DNA from: Streptomyces sp. ST2-7A
Lineage (GTDB): Bacteria; Actinomycetota; Actinomycetes; Streptomycetales; Streptomycetaceae
Direction: 5' to 3'
Length of the DNA stretch: 39,363 bases
Assembly: GCF_021390475.1 (NCBI RefSeq)
Contig: NZ_JAJUWS010000056.1
Coordinates: 1 to 39,363, forward strand
Numbering within the stretch: the stretch's first letter is position 1; every line of letters begins with the position of its first letter. A program made the position numbers and the translations under genes. Positions 6,844 to 14,244 of the stretch are shown piece after piece. Under the pieces are notes generated by a model. It made no database searches, had not been told where the DNA came from, and worked only from the letters and a program-made list of their open reading frames with translations.

Positions 6844-7780
6844 CGAGCAACGGCAGCAGACGACGTCCGGCCGGGGCGGCGGGCCCGTCGGAGCCGGCGG
6901 CCGGGGCAGCGGCTTCCGACGCGGCGAGGCGGTCCTCGCACAGGCCGACCAGCACCTCGTAGGCGCCCTTGCCCATCAGCTCGGTGAGTTCCGGCCGATA
7001 GGAGATGTACACCGGGTCGGCGGCACCGTGCGCGGCGGGCGCGCCGGTGCACCACCAGTGCAGGTCGTGCCCGCCGGAGCCCCAGCCGCGCCGGTCGTAC
7101 TCCCCGATGGTGACGTGCAGCCGCTCCTCCCCGTCCGGCTCCTCGACCCACTCGTAGGAGCGCCGGATGGGCAGCTGCCAGCAGACGTCCGGCTTGGTCT
7201 CCAGCGGCTCGCGGCCCTCGGCCAGGGCGAGGGTGTGCAGGGAGCAACCCTCCCCACCGGCGAAGCCGGGCCGGTTGAGGAAGACGCAGGCCCCGGCGAC
7301 GCGTCGGGTGCGGAGGTCGCCGTCCTCATCGGTCTCGGTCCAGCCGGCCGCCGAGGTGCCGGTGCCGTGGAACTGCCAGGTCTCCGGGGTGAGCCGGGTC
7401 ATGTGCCGGGCCACCCGCTCCCGGTCCTCGTCGTCGGTGAAGTGGGCGCCCAGAGTGCAGCAGCCGTCGCTCGCCCGACCGGCGGCGATGCCCTCGCAGC
7501 CACGGCCGAAGACGCAGTTCCAGCGCGAGGTGAGCCAGGTCAGGTCGCAGTGGAAAATCTGGCGGGGGTCCTCCGGGTCGGAGAACTCCACGTTCAGCCG
7601 GGGGAAGTCCAGGGGCGCCTCGTCCCCGCGCCGCCGGCGCCGGGCACCGTCCATCGGCTTCACGGCTTTCCCGCCGGTCTTCCGCTTCGGCTTCTTCCCG
7701 GCGATCCTCCCGGCGTCCTTCCCGGCGTTTTCCCCCGTTTCCCCGATCCCGTCCGACTTCGCCCGATTCCTCGTTGTCAC
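6815..7780 (-). CDS. Cysteine-rich cytoplasmic protein of unknown function
   Basis: I do not recognise a named family. With the GTG at 7780 the protein is 321 residues. It has a Lys/Gly-rich N-terminal arm (KKPKRKTGGKAVKP), then a conserved-looking core starting near FPRLNVEF. Many cysteines look placed for metal or Fe-S binding: FHCDL, NCVFGRGC, DGCCTLG, GACVF, GCSLH, DVCWQ, and WWCTG. The pattern recalls cysteine-cluster proteins of the YkgJ/UPF0153 type, but this is only a resemblance. The C-terminus is Ala/Pro-rich. The GTG at 7780 is favoured because a TACCCT box (7792-7787) ends 6 nt before it. The alternative is the ATG at 7654 (279 residues), which has a poor ribosome site. It diverges from ppx/gppA. 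Confidence 0.7.
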   Translation of the reverse strand: MTTRNRAKSDGIGETGENAGKDAGRIAGKKPKRKTGGKAVKPMDGARRRRRGDEAPLDFPRLNVEFSDPEDPRQIFHCDLTWLTSRWNCVFGRGCEGIAAGRASDGCCTLGAHFTDDEDRERVARHMTRLTPETWQFHGTGTSAAGWTETDEDGDLRTRRVAGACVFLNRPGFAGGEGCSLHTLALAEGREPLETKPDVCWQLPIRRSYEWVEEPDGEERLHVTIGEYDRRGWGSGGHDLHWWCTGAPAAHGAADPVYISYRPELTELMGKGAYEVLVGLCEDRLAASEAAAPAAGSDGPAAPAGRRLLPLLAPHPADPRP

Positions 7781-7786
7781 CACGTC

Positions 7787-7808
7787 AGGGTAATGGCCGG
7801 AGTAGCGT
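7787..7808. promoter_or_regulatory. Back-to-back leaderless -10 boxes for the Cys-rich gene and ppx
   Basis: Minus strand: TACCCT (7792-7787) ends 6 nt before the GTG at 7780. Plus strand: TAGCGT (7803-7808) ends 8 nt before the ATG at 7817. The two start codons are only 36 bp apart, so the two promoters must overlap completely, each using sequence inside the other gene for its -35 region. Polymerase could not occupy both at once. Confidence 0.5.
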
Positions 7809-7816
7809 TGACCGTC

Positions 7817-8749
7817 ATGAGACTCGGAGTACTGGACGTCGGATCGAACACGGTCCACCTGTTGGTCGTGGACGCACACCCCGGGGCGCGGCCGATGCCG
7901 GCGCGGTCCCACAAGGTGGAACTGCGGCTCGCCGAGCTGCTGGACGCCGACGGCTCGATCGGGACCGACGGGGTGGAGCGGCTCATCCGGACCGTGCGCG
8001 CCGCCCTGGACGTGGCGGAGGATCACGGCGTCGCCGAGCTCCTGCCATTCGCCACCTCGGCCGTGCGCGAGGCCGGCAACGCGGACCGGGTGCTGGCCCG
8101 GGTGACGGAGGAGACGGGGGTCGAGCTGCGGGTGCTCTCCGGGGAGGACGAGGCCCGCCTCACCTTCCTGGCCGCCCGCCGCTGGCTGGGCTGGTCCTCC
8201 GGACGGCTGTTGCTGTTCGACATCGGAGGCGGCTCGCTGGAGATCGCCTTCGGCATGGACGAGGCGCCGGAGGTCGCGGTCTCGCTGCCCCTGGGCGCCG
8301 GCCGGCTGACCGCCGCCCGCCTGCCGGGGGACCCGCCCCGGGAGGCGGACATCCGGGCGCTGCGCCGCGACGTGCGCAACCGGATCGCCGAGGTGGTCGG
8401 TGAGTTCACCCGGTACGGCAGGCCGGACCGGGTGGTGGCCACCTCCAAGACCTTCAAGCAGTTGGCCCGGCTGGCCGGGGCCGCGCCCTCGATCGAGGGG
8501 CAGTACACGCCCCGCCGGCTGGAGCTGGACGAGTTGCGGGTGTGGGGGAAGAAGCTGTCGCTGATGCGGACCGCCGAACGGGCCGAGCTGCCGGGCGTCT
8601 CCGCGGGGCGGGCCCGGCAGCTGCCGGCCGGGGCACTGGTGGCCGAGGCGACGATGGACCTGTTCGGGGTGCGGAGCCTCGAGGTCTGTCCGTGGGCGCT
8701 GCGCGAGGGGGTCATCCTGAGGCGGCTGGACCGGATGCGGGGCGACTGA
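7817..8749 (+). CDS. Ppx/GppA-type exopolyphosphatase / pppGpp phosphohydrolase
   Basis: Cytoplasmic phosphatase of the ASKHA superfamily that removes terminal phosphate from polyphosphate and/or converts pppGpp to ppGpp. The protein is 310 residues, the short two-domain form common in actinobacteria, without the C-terminal HD-like domains of E. coli Ppx. The N-terminal phosphate-binding loop DVGSNTVHLLVVD (about 7-19), ATSAVREAGN, SGEDEARLTF and the second phosphate loop FDIGGGSLEIAFG are all present. The start is the ATG at 7817, with a TAGCGT box 8 nt before it and no Shine-Dalgarno, so it is probably leaderless. Substrate choice cannot be told from the sequence, so I give no symbol. The gap 8750-8997 to the next gene shows nothing else. 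Confidence 0.92.
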   Translation: MRLGVLDVGSNTVHLLVVDAHPGARPMPARSHKVELRLAELLDADGSIGTDGVERLIRTVRAALDVAEDHGVAELLPFATSAVREAGNADRVLARVTEETGVELRVLSGEDEARLTFLAARRWLGWSSGRLLLFDIGGGSLEIAFGMDEAPEVAVSLPLGAGRLTAARLPGDPPREADIRALRRDVRNRIAEVVGEFTRYGRPDRVVATSKTFKQLARLAGAAPSIEGQYTPRRLELDELRVWGKKLSLMRTAERAELPGVSAGRARQLPAGALVAEATMDLFGVRSLEVCPWALREGVILRRLDRMRGD

Positions 8750-8997
8750 GGGCGGCCGGGGATCCGGGACCCCGGGGCGGGGCCGACGACGACGGAAGGG
8801 GCGGCGGGGGCGCGGAGGGGGCGACGGAAAACGACCGGCCCGGTGGCGTGTCGAACCGGTCGCCGCGCCGACATCCCGACCAGGACCACCCCTTTCGCCC
8901 CGACTTGAGGCGACTTCCGAGGTGTTCGTCCACCCGCTGGATACCGGGATGTTTCGCCCCGCTTCGCACGCGTTCCGTTCGGTGCGCGGCGGGCCCG

Positions 8998-9003
8998 TAG
9001 TCT
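8998..9003 (+). promoter_or_regulatory. -10 box of the isomerase-like gene, leaderless type
   Basis: TAGTCT ends 7 nt before the GTG at 9011 and there is no Shine-Dalgarno. No convincing -35 is seen 17-18 bp upstream. Confidence 0.5.
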
Positions 9004-9010
9004 TGGGCCC

Positions 9011-10000
9011 GTGGTGGAACAGTCTCCGATCGGCGTCCCGGTCGCAAAGGTCGCGCTCTCCACGGCCTCGGTGTATCCGTTGGACACGGCGGCGGCGTTC
9101 GCGATCGCCGCGCGGTTGGGCTACGACGGCGTCGAGGTCATGGTGTGGACGGACCCGATCAGCCAGGACCCCGACGCGCTGCGCGCCCTCTCCGATCGGT
9201 ACGAGATGCCGATCCTGGCGGTGCACGCCCCCTGTCTGTTGATCACCCGGGGGGTGTGGACGACCGACCCCTGGGAGAAGTTGCAGCGCTCGCGACGGGC
9301 GGCGGAACTCCTGGGCGCCTCAACGGTGGTGGTGCACCCGCCGTTCCGGTGGCAGCGCGCCTACGCGCGGGCGTTCGTCGAGGGCATCCGGCGCATGGAG
9401 TCCGAGACCGATGTGCGCTTCGCGGTGGAGAACATGTACCCGTGGCGGTACCGCGAGCGCGGTGTGCAGGCATACGCCCCCGGCTGGGATCCCACCGAGG
9501 AGGACTACCGGCACTTCACCCTCGACCTCTCGCACACCGCCTCCTCGCGCAGTGACGCGGTGGCGATGGCCGCCCGGATGGGCGACCGGTTGGCCCACGT
9601 GCACATCGCGGACGGCACGGCCTCGGGCACGGACGAGCACCTGGTGCCGGGACGCGGTACCCAACCGTGCGCGGAGGTGCTCGCGGGCCTGACCCGATCG
9701 GGGTTCGACGGGATGGTGGTCGCGGAGATCAACACCCGTCGGGCGATGAACGGGACGGAGCGGGAGAAGGACCTGGCCGAGGCACTGGAGTTCACCCGCC
9801 GGCACCTGATCCCGGCGGGCCCGGGCGATCCGGGGGCTCCCGGTGGTCCGGGGGTGCCCGACGATCCGGGGGTGCCCGGCGATCCGGGCGGCCCGGGAGC
9901 GCCGGATGTCGCGTGGGCACCGGGCGATCCGGGAGTGCCGGATGCCCCGTGGGTGCCCGGCGATCCGGATGGCCCGGGAGCACACCGATCGGGCGGCTGA
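9011..10000 (+). CDS. Sugar phosphate isomerase/epimerase-like TIM-barrel protein with collagen-like tail
   Basis: 329 residues. Residues 1 to about 270 form a xylose-isomerase-like (AP endonuclease family 2) TIM barrel: LGYDGVEVMVW, LAVHAPCLL, STVVVHPPFRWQ, FAVENMYPW, FTLDLSHTA, LAHVHIADG, and VVAEINTR. His, Glu and Asp in these strands are the usual divalent-metal ligands. The substrate is unknown. After RRHLIPAG the protein continues for about 58 residues of GxP-type repeats (GDPGAPGGPGVP...), which are foreign to the family. Start: GTG at 9011 behind a TAGTCT box (a second GTG follows directly). It runs in the same direction as ppx and is separated by 261 bp with its own promoter, so it is probably not in an operon with it. 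Confidence 0.9.
   Translation: MVEQSPIGVPVAKVALSTASVYPLDTAAAFAIAARLGYDGVEVMVWTDPISQDPDALRALSDRYEMPILAVHAPCLLITRGVWTTDPWEKLQRSRRAAELLGASTVVVHPPFRWQRAYARAFVEGIRRMESETDVRFAVENMYPWRYRERGVQAYAPGWDPTEEDYRHFTLDLSHTASSRSDAVAMAARMGDRLAHVHIADGTASGTDEHLVPGRGTQPCAEVLAGLTRSGFDGMVVAEINTRRAMNGTEREKDLAEALEFTRRHLIPAGPGDPGAPGGPGVPDDPGVPGDPGGPGAPDVAWAPGDPGVPDAPWVPGDPDGPGAHRSGG
9821..9997 (+). repeat. Collagen-like GxP/GDP repeat coding for the isomerase tail
   Basis: The DNA repeats short blocks such as GATCCGGG(G/C), GTGCCCGG and GGCCCGGG. In frame this gives Gly-Asp-Pro, Gly-Val-Pro and Gly-Gly-Pro units, interrupted twice by an APWxP/AWAP block, then ends in AHRSGG. The block is internally duplicated (PGDPGVPDAPWVPGDP resembles PGDPGGPGAPDVAWAPGDP), consistent with slippage. 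Confidence 0.7.
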
Positions 10001-10402
10001 GCCGGCACGGCGCCGGCGGATCGGCCGGGCCATGGACGCCCGGTCGTGCGACGAACCGGCACGGAACGGGACGCGCCGGTCGGCACGGGGCGGGGAGCGG
10101 GTGACCGGGGAGCGCCCGTACCGACGGCGATGACGTCGAACCATCCCCGCGCGTGCGTGTCCACCTTCTCGTCTCACCCGTCACCGACCCGGCCCCGACA
10201 GCAGATGCGGTGTGACACCGGATGGCGGGGCCCGGATTCCCGACAAGGCCGTGGCGGTGCGGGAGTGAACCCGCCGAGCGGAGCCCCTCGCGAGAAGTGC
10301 GGCGGGAGAGGCCGACCGACTCCCGGTGGAAGCCGGCCGACGCGCCGTGCCGACACCTCTCGGGTCGGGGACCGCTCCCGGACCGGTGCGGACCGGCACG
10401 GG
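10001..10402. other. Convergent intergenic region, no gene seen
   Basis: About 400 bp between the converging isomerase and the sigma-like fusion gene. Frames here are Arg/Pro/Gly-rich without ribosome sites. GTGCCGACAC and GACCGGTGCGGACCGGCAC near 10348-10396 could form hairpins ending the leftward gene. Nothing else is recognisable. Confidence 0.4.
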
Positions 10403-12211
10403 TCAGGTCGGGTCGGGGTCCGGCCCCGGATCGGGGTCCGGATCACCGGGGGGCTCCGGATCGGGCTCCGGATCGGGCTCGGGGCCCGGGTCGGGCGGCG
10501 GGGACGGGGCGCGCCCCGTCCCCTCGACGGTGATCACATTCCCGGTGGGCCGCACCCGGATGCGCGCCGACCAGGCCCCGCGTGGCTCCCGGTCGGGCTC
10601 CACGGTCACCCGGACCGTGACCCGCTCCCCCGGTCGCAGCGTCCCGGAGGTCCGGTCCAGGCTCAGCCAGGAGGCACTCGTCGACAGCGACCAGTCCACG
10701 TCGGCGTCGCCTATGGCGGTGAGCACGATCAGCGTCTCCGCACCACCCCGTCCGGAGCCGGACATCGCCTCGACGGAGAGGCGCGGGGTGCCCGGGGGAC
10801 GTTCACCCGAACCCCCGGAGTCGGCACCGGGCGCGTCGGGGTCGGCGGCCCGATCGTCACCCGCCCGTTCGTCGTCCCTCTCGTCGGGTGCCTCGTCGGC
10901 ACGGGGGTCGGGACGCCCGCCCCCGTCGCCCTCCGGGTCCCCGTCCGCCGGGTCGTCTCCCGACCGGTCCGGGTCGTCCGCCCCCCGGCCGCCGGCGGGA
11001 TCGGCGCGGCCGGCGTTCTCGTAGGGGTGGCCGTCGGCACCGGGGACCTCCCCGCCGGCGTCCCGCTCGGTGACGGCGACCCCGTCGGCCCGCTCACCGG
11101 TCGGCGCGGCCCCGCGATGGGCCGCCAGCACGGCCAGCGCCGGGGCGGCCAGAACCGTCGCGACGACGGTGGTGGTCAGGACCCGGCCGCGCAACCGCTC
11201 CCGCCGGGCCACCCGGTCGCGCTCGTCCATCGGGAATCCGGCGCGGTCCAGGCGCGGGAGGTGCCGTGCGCGGGCCCGCCGGGAGGCGAGACGGGCGGTC
11301 TGGACGGCGGGCCGGGGAGCGGCCAGCACCGCCAGCCGGGACGGGCCGACCGGGTCGGTGCCGGGCCACCCCGCGCCGGCGCCGGAGACGGCGCGCTGGG
11401 CGATCCGGCGACAGGTGGGGCACTCGTCGGTATGACGCAGGAGTTCACCGCGCAGGGCGGGCGCCACCAGGAGGTGCTCGTGACCGGCGAGGCCGGAGAG
11501 CCCCGCCACGGCGGGGCAGGCCGCGGCCCGGGCCGCGGCCAGCGCGCCCCTGGCCCGCTCGACCTCGCAGGCGGCGGTGGTCAGCAGGGTGCGGGTGGCG
11601 CCGACCGGGCGGCGCAGCACCGCCGCGACCTCCGCCGTGTCGAGTCGGTGCCGGACGGCCAACTCCAGGGCCTCGCGCTGCTCGGGGGTGGTGCCGGCGG
11701 CCTCGGGCCAGGCGAGGGCGGCCAGTTCGCCGCGCCGCCGGTCGGCGTCGGATCCGCCGGCACTGGGGGTGGGCGGGGCCGCGCCGGCGGTCCGGCGGGC
11801 GGTGAGCCGCCGCAGGCAGGCCCAACGCGCCAGGGCGTAGAGCCAGGCGCGGTGCAGTTCCGGCTCGGCGGGGCGGCGGCCGTGGCGGTGGCGCTGCTCG
11901 GCGGCGGCCAGCGCCTCCCCCAGCGCGGCGGTGGCGGTGTCGTGCTCGCACATCACCGACAGGCAGTAGGTGAACAGGCCGTCGAGGTGGGCGTCCTCCC
12001 AGGCGACGGGGGTTTCGGCGGATCCCGTGCCGGAGGGCGCGTCGGAGGCGGAGCGCCCCCGGCGGCGCTCCGCACGACCGCTCCCGGGCCCGGGCACCCG
12101 GGAGGTGTGCAGGGTTCGGGTGGGCCCGGGGGTCGCCCCGGGGGTCGACCGGTCGGTGGGACGGCCCCGGGTACGGGCGGAGGGGGCGGCGTGCCGGCGG
12201 CTGCTGCTCAT
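10403..12211 (-). CDS. Sigma-like / anti-sigma-like transmembrane fusion with BACON-like outer domain
   Basis: 602 residues with an unusual domain order. A disordered Arg/Ser/Pro N-terminus covers 1-69. An ECF-sigma region-2-like helical segment follows (about 70-140: WEDAHLDGLFTYCLSV... HRAWLYALARWACLRRL). Next is a region-4-like helix-turn-helix (about 163-222: PEQREALELAVRHRLDTAEVAAVL). Then comes a zinc-finger-like HTDECPTC (His260, Cys264, Cys267) as in ZAS anti-sigma factors. One membrane span lies at about 344-364, followed by an Asp/Gly/Pro-rich linker to 474. The last domain, at 476-566, is a beta domain (VDWSLSTSASWLSLDRTSGTL) resembling BACON or Ig-like modules. It ends in a Pro/Asp/Glu tail. 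I infer sigma-like inside and beta domain outside, i.e. a one-protein envelope sensor or a degenerate structural relic. The ATG at 12211 follows TAACGT by 8 nt. It diverges from radA. Confidence 0.75.
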   Translation of the reverse strand: MSSSRRHAAPSARTRGRPTDRSTPGATPGPTRTLHTSRVPGPGSGRAERRRGRSASDAPSGTGSAETPVAWEDAHLDGLFTYCLSVMCEHDTATAALGEALAAAEQRHRHGRRPAEPELHRAWLYALARWACLRRLTARRTAGAAPPTPSAGGSDADRRRGELAALAWPEAAGTTPEQREALELAVRHRLDTAEVAAVLRRPVGATRTLLTTAACEVERARGALAAARAAACPAVAGLSGLAGHEHLLVAPALRGELLRHTDECPTCRRIAQRAVSGAGAGWPGTDPVGPSRLAVLAAPRPAVQTARLASRRARARHLPRLDRAGFPMDERDRVARRERLRGRVLTTTVVATVLAAPALAVLAAHRGAAPTGERADGVAVTERDAGGEVPGADGHPYENAGRADPAGGRGADDPDRSGDDPADGDPEGDGGGRPDPRADEAPDERDDERAGDDRAADPDAPGADSGGSGERPPGTPRLSVEAMSGSGRGGAETLIVLTAIGDADVDWSLSTSASWLSLDRTSGTLRPGERVTVRVTVEPDREPRGAWSARIRVRPTGNVITVEGTGRAPSPPPDPGPEPDPEPDPEPPGDPDPDPGPDPDPT

Positions 12212-12219
12212 CCCACCCG

Positions 12220-12225
12220 ACGTTA
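12220..12225 (-). promoter_or_regulatory. -10 box of the sigma-like fusion gene, leaderless type
   Basis: TAACGT on the minus strand ends 8 nt before the ATG at 12211. GGGTGGG lies between but is a poor Shine-Dalgarno. The 380 bp from here to radA (12226-12591) contain only promoter-type and GC-rich DNA and no gene. Confidence 0.4.
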
Positions 12226-12578
12226 GGGCCCCGGGGAGTCCTCCCGGTCGTCTCCCGGCAGGGTTCCCCCTATCGGGTGACGAAGCCCGGGGGTGAGCCC
12301 GACCCGTGTGTTCCCTCCCCGCCGGCCCCGGTCGCGGGCGGCACCGGGGAAGGCGTTCCCGTATCGGCCGGGGAACCCGCCACCGGCACCGAGGGGCGGG
12401 ATGACCCGCGCCGGGGACCGCGGGCCGGCACAGCCCGCCGCCCCGGGCGCCACCCCCGCCCGGACAGGCCCCGGCGCCCGGACGGGACCACCGGGGACCG
12501 ACCCGGTCGGGCGGCACCCGGGGCCCGGACCACGACCACCGCGTCCCGGGTGGCAGCCCCGATGTCGGTGTCCGGCGG

Positions 12579-12584
12579 TACGGT
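12579..12584 (+). promoter_or_regulatory. -10 box of radA, leaderless type
   Basis: TACGGT ends 7 nt before the radA ATG at 12592, and no Shine-Dalgarno lies between. No clear -35 is seen. Confidence 0.5.
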
Positions 12585-12591
12585 CGTGCGC

Positions 12592-14127
12592 ATGGCCCGT
12601 AGATCAGACCGACCGTCCTACCGCTGCACCGAGTGCGGCTGGTCCACCGCGAAGTGGCTCGGCCGCTGCCCGGAGTGCCAGGCATGGGGCACCGTCGAGG
12701 AGGTGGGCGCCGGTCCGGCGGTGAAGACCACCGCCGCCTCCCGGGTGACCTCCCCGGCCCTGCCGATCGGGAAGGTGGACGGCCACAGGGTGGTGGCCCG
12801 CGGCACCGGTGTGCCGGAGCTGGACCGGGTGCTGGGCGGCGGCCTGGTGCCGGGCGCGGTGGTGCTGTTCGCGGGCGAGCCGGGCGTGGGCAAGTCCACG
12901 CTGCTGCTGGACGTGGCGGCGAAGGCGTCCTCGCCCGAGCGGCCGACGCTCTACGTGACCGGGGAGGAGTCGGCCGGGCAGGTGCGGCTGCGGGCCGACC
13001 GGATCGGCGCGATCGCCGACAACCTCTACCTGGCGGCGGAGACCGACCTCTCGGCGATCCTGGGCCAGTTGGACGCGGTGAAGCCGGAGTTGCTGGTGCT
13101 GGACTCGGTGCAGACCGTCGCCTCCCCGGAGATCGACGGCGCGCCGGGTGGGATGGCGCAGGTCAGGGAGGTGGCCGGGGCCCTGATCCGGGCCTCCAAG
13201 GAGCGCGGCATGTCCACCCTGCTGGTGGGCCACGTCACCAAGGACGGCGCGATCGCCGGTCCCCGGCTGCTGGAACACCTGGTGGACGTGGTGCTGCACT
13301 TCGAGGGCGACCGACACGCCCGGCTGCGCCTGGTGCGCGGCGTGAAGAACCGCTACGGCGCGACCGACGAGGTCGGGTGCTTCGAGTTGCACGACTCGGG
13401 CATCACCTCGCTCGCCGACCCGTCCGGGCTGTTCCTGACCCGGCGTTCCGAGCCCGTGCCGGGGACCTGCCTGACCGTCACCCTGGAGGGCCGCAGGCCC
13501 CTGGTGGCGGAGGTGCAGGCGCTGACGGTGGACAGCCAGATCCCCTCTCCCCGGCGGACGACGTCGGGGCTGGAGACCTCCCGGGTGTCGATGATCCTCG
13601 CCGTCCTCGAGCAGCGGGGTCGGATCGGCGCGCTGGGGAAGAACGACATCTACACCGCGACGGTCGGCGGGGTGCGGCTCTCGGAGCCGGCGGCCGACCT
13701 GGCGGTGGCGTTGGCGCTGGCCAGCGCGGCCTCCGACGCCCCACTGCCGCAGAACCTGGTGGCGATCGGCGAGGTGGGGCTGGCCGGTGAGGTGCGGCGG
13801 GTGACCGGTGTGCAGCGGCGGTTGGCGGAGGCGGCCCGGCTGGGCTTCACCCGGGCCCTGGTGCCGGTCGATCCCGGCGAGGTGCCGGCGGGCATGAAGG
13901 TCGTCGAGGTGGGCGACATCGGCGAGGCGCTGCGGGTGCTCCCGGCCCGTCCCCGGCGCTCGCGCGACGCGCCGGGGGAGCCGGACGGGTCGGACGGGAC
14001 GAACGGGGGCGGCGGCGGATCGCCGCTGTCGGGCGGTGGTCGTGGGCGTTCCGGCGGGCGTTCCGGCGGCCGGGGGCGGGCGCGCGGCGCGGCCGGGGAG
14101 GCGGTGGAGGATCCGGTCGGGGCCTGA
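12592..14127 (+). CDS. radA: DNA repair protein RadA
   Basis: RecA-related ATPase that helps branch migration and processing of recombination intermediates. The protein is 511 residues. An N-terminal C4 zinc finger (Cys12, Cys15, Cys26, Cys29) is followed by the RecA-like domain with Walker A GEPGVGKS (95-102, Lys101). The RadA-specific KNRYG motif is at 252-256, and a C-terminal Lon-protease-like domain contains LGKNDIYTATVGGVRLSEPAADLAVALA. The last 50 residues are Gly/Ser/Arg-rich low complexity beyond the usual family end (about 460 residues). Start: ATG at 12592 behind a TACGGT box. Long in-frame sequence upstream to 12277 is shadow. disA follows after 117 bp, the conserved radA-disA pairing. 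Confidence 0.96.
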   Translation: MARRSDRPSYRCTECGWSTAKWLGRCPECQAWGTVEEVGAGPAVKTTAASRVTSPALPIGKVDGHRVVARGTGVPELDRVLGGGLVPGAVVLFAGEPGVGKSTLLLDVAAKASSPERPTLYVTGEESAGQVRLRADRIGAIADNLYLAAETDLSAILGQLDAVKPELLVLDSVQTVASPEIDGAPGGMAQVREVAGALIRASKERGMSTLLVGHVTKDGAIAGPRLLEHLVDVVLHFEGDRHARLRLVRGVKNRYGATDEVGCFELHDSGITSLADPSGLFLTRRSEPVPGTCLTVTLEGRRPLVAEVQALTVDSQIPSPRRTTSGLETSRVSMILAVLEQRGRIGALGKNDIYTATVGGVRLSEPAADLAVALALASAASDAPLPQNLVAIGEVGLAGEVRRVTGVQRRLAEAARLGFTRALVPVDPGEVPAGMKVVEVGDIGEALRVLPARPRRSRDAPGEPDGSDGTNGGGGGSPLSGGGRGRSGGRSGGRGRARGAAGEAVEDPVGA

Positions 14128-14201
14128 GGTCGGCGGTGGCGCGGGACGGCGTATCGGGACGAACGGGCCCGTCGGCGCCCTCGGGCCGGGGGTCGCGCCG
14201 G

Positions 14202-14207
14202 TAGACT
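14202..14207 (+). promoter_or_regulatory. Candidate -10 box of disA
   Basis: TAGACT lies 37 bp before the disA ATG and would give a leader of about 30 nt carrying the GGAGGA ribosome site. It suggests disA has its own promoter besides read-through from radA. Confidence 0.4.
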
Positions 14208-14244
14208 TCTGCTCTCACCGCAACATCGGTCCCCGGAGGAGTGC

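Noticed and set aside
4756..6987. A 743-codon plus-strand frame across ilvD
   Set aside because: Antisense of ilvD, which has full family motifs on the minus strand.
6095..7816. Long in-frame extension upstream of ppx/gppA
   Set aside because: Ppx homology begins at the ATG at 7817. The extension is antisense to ilvD and the Cys-rich gene.
9821..9997. CRISPR or direct-repeat array
   Set aside because: Repeats are in frame, short, irregular and encode GxP units. There are no spacers of constant length.
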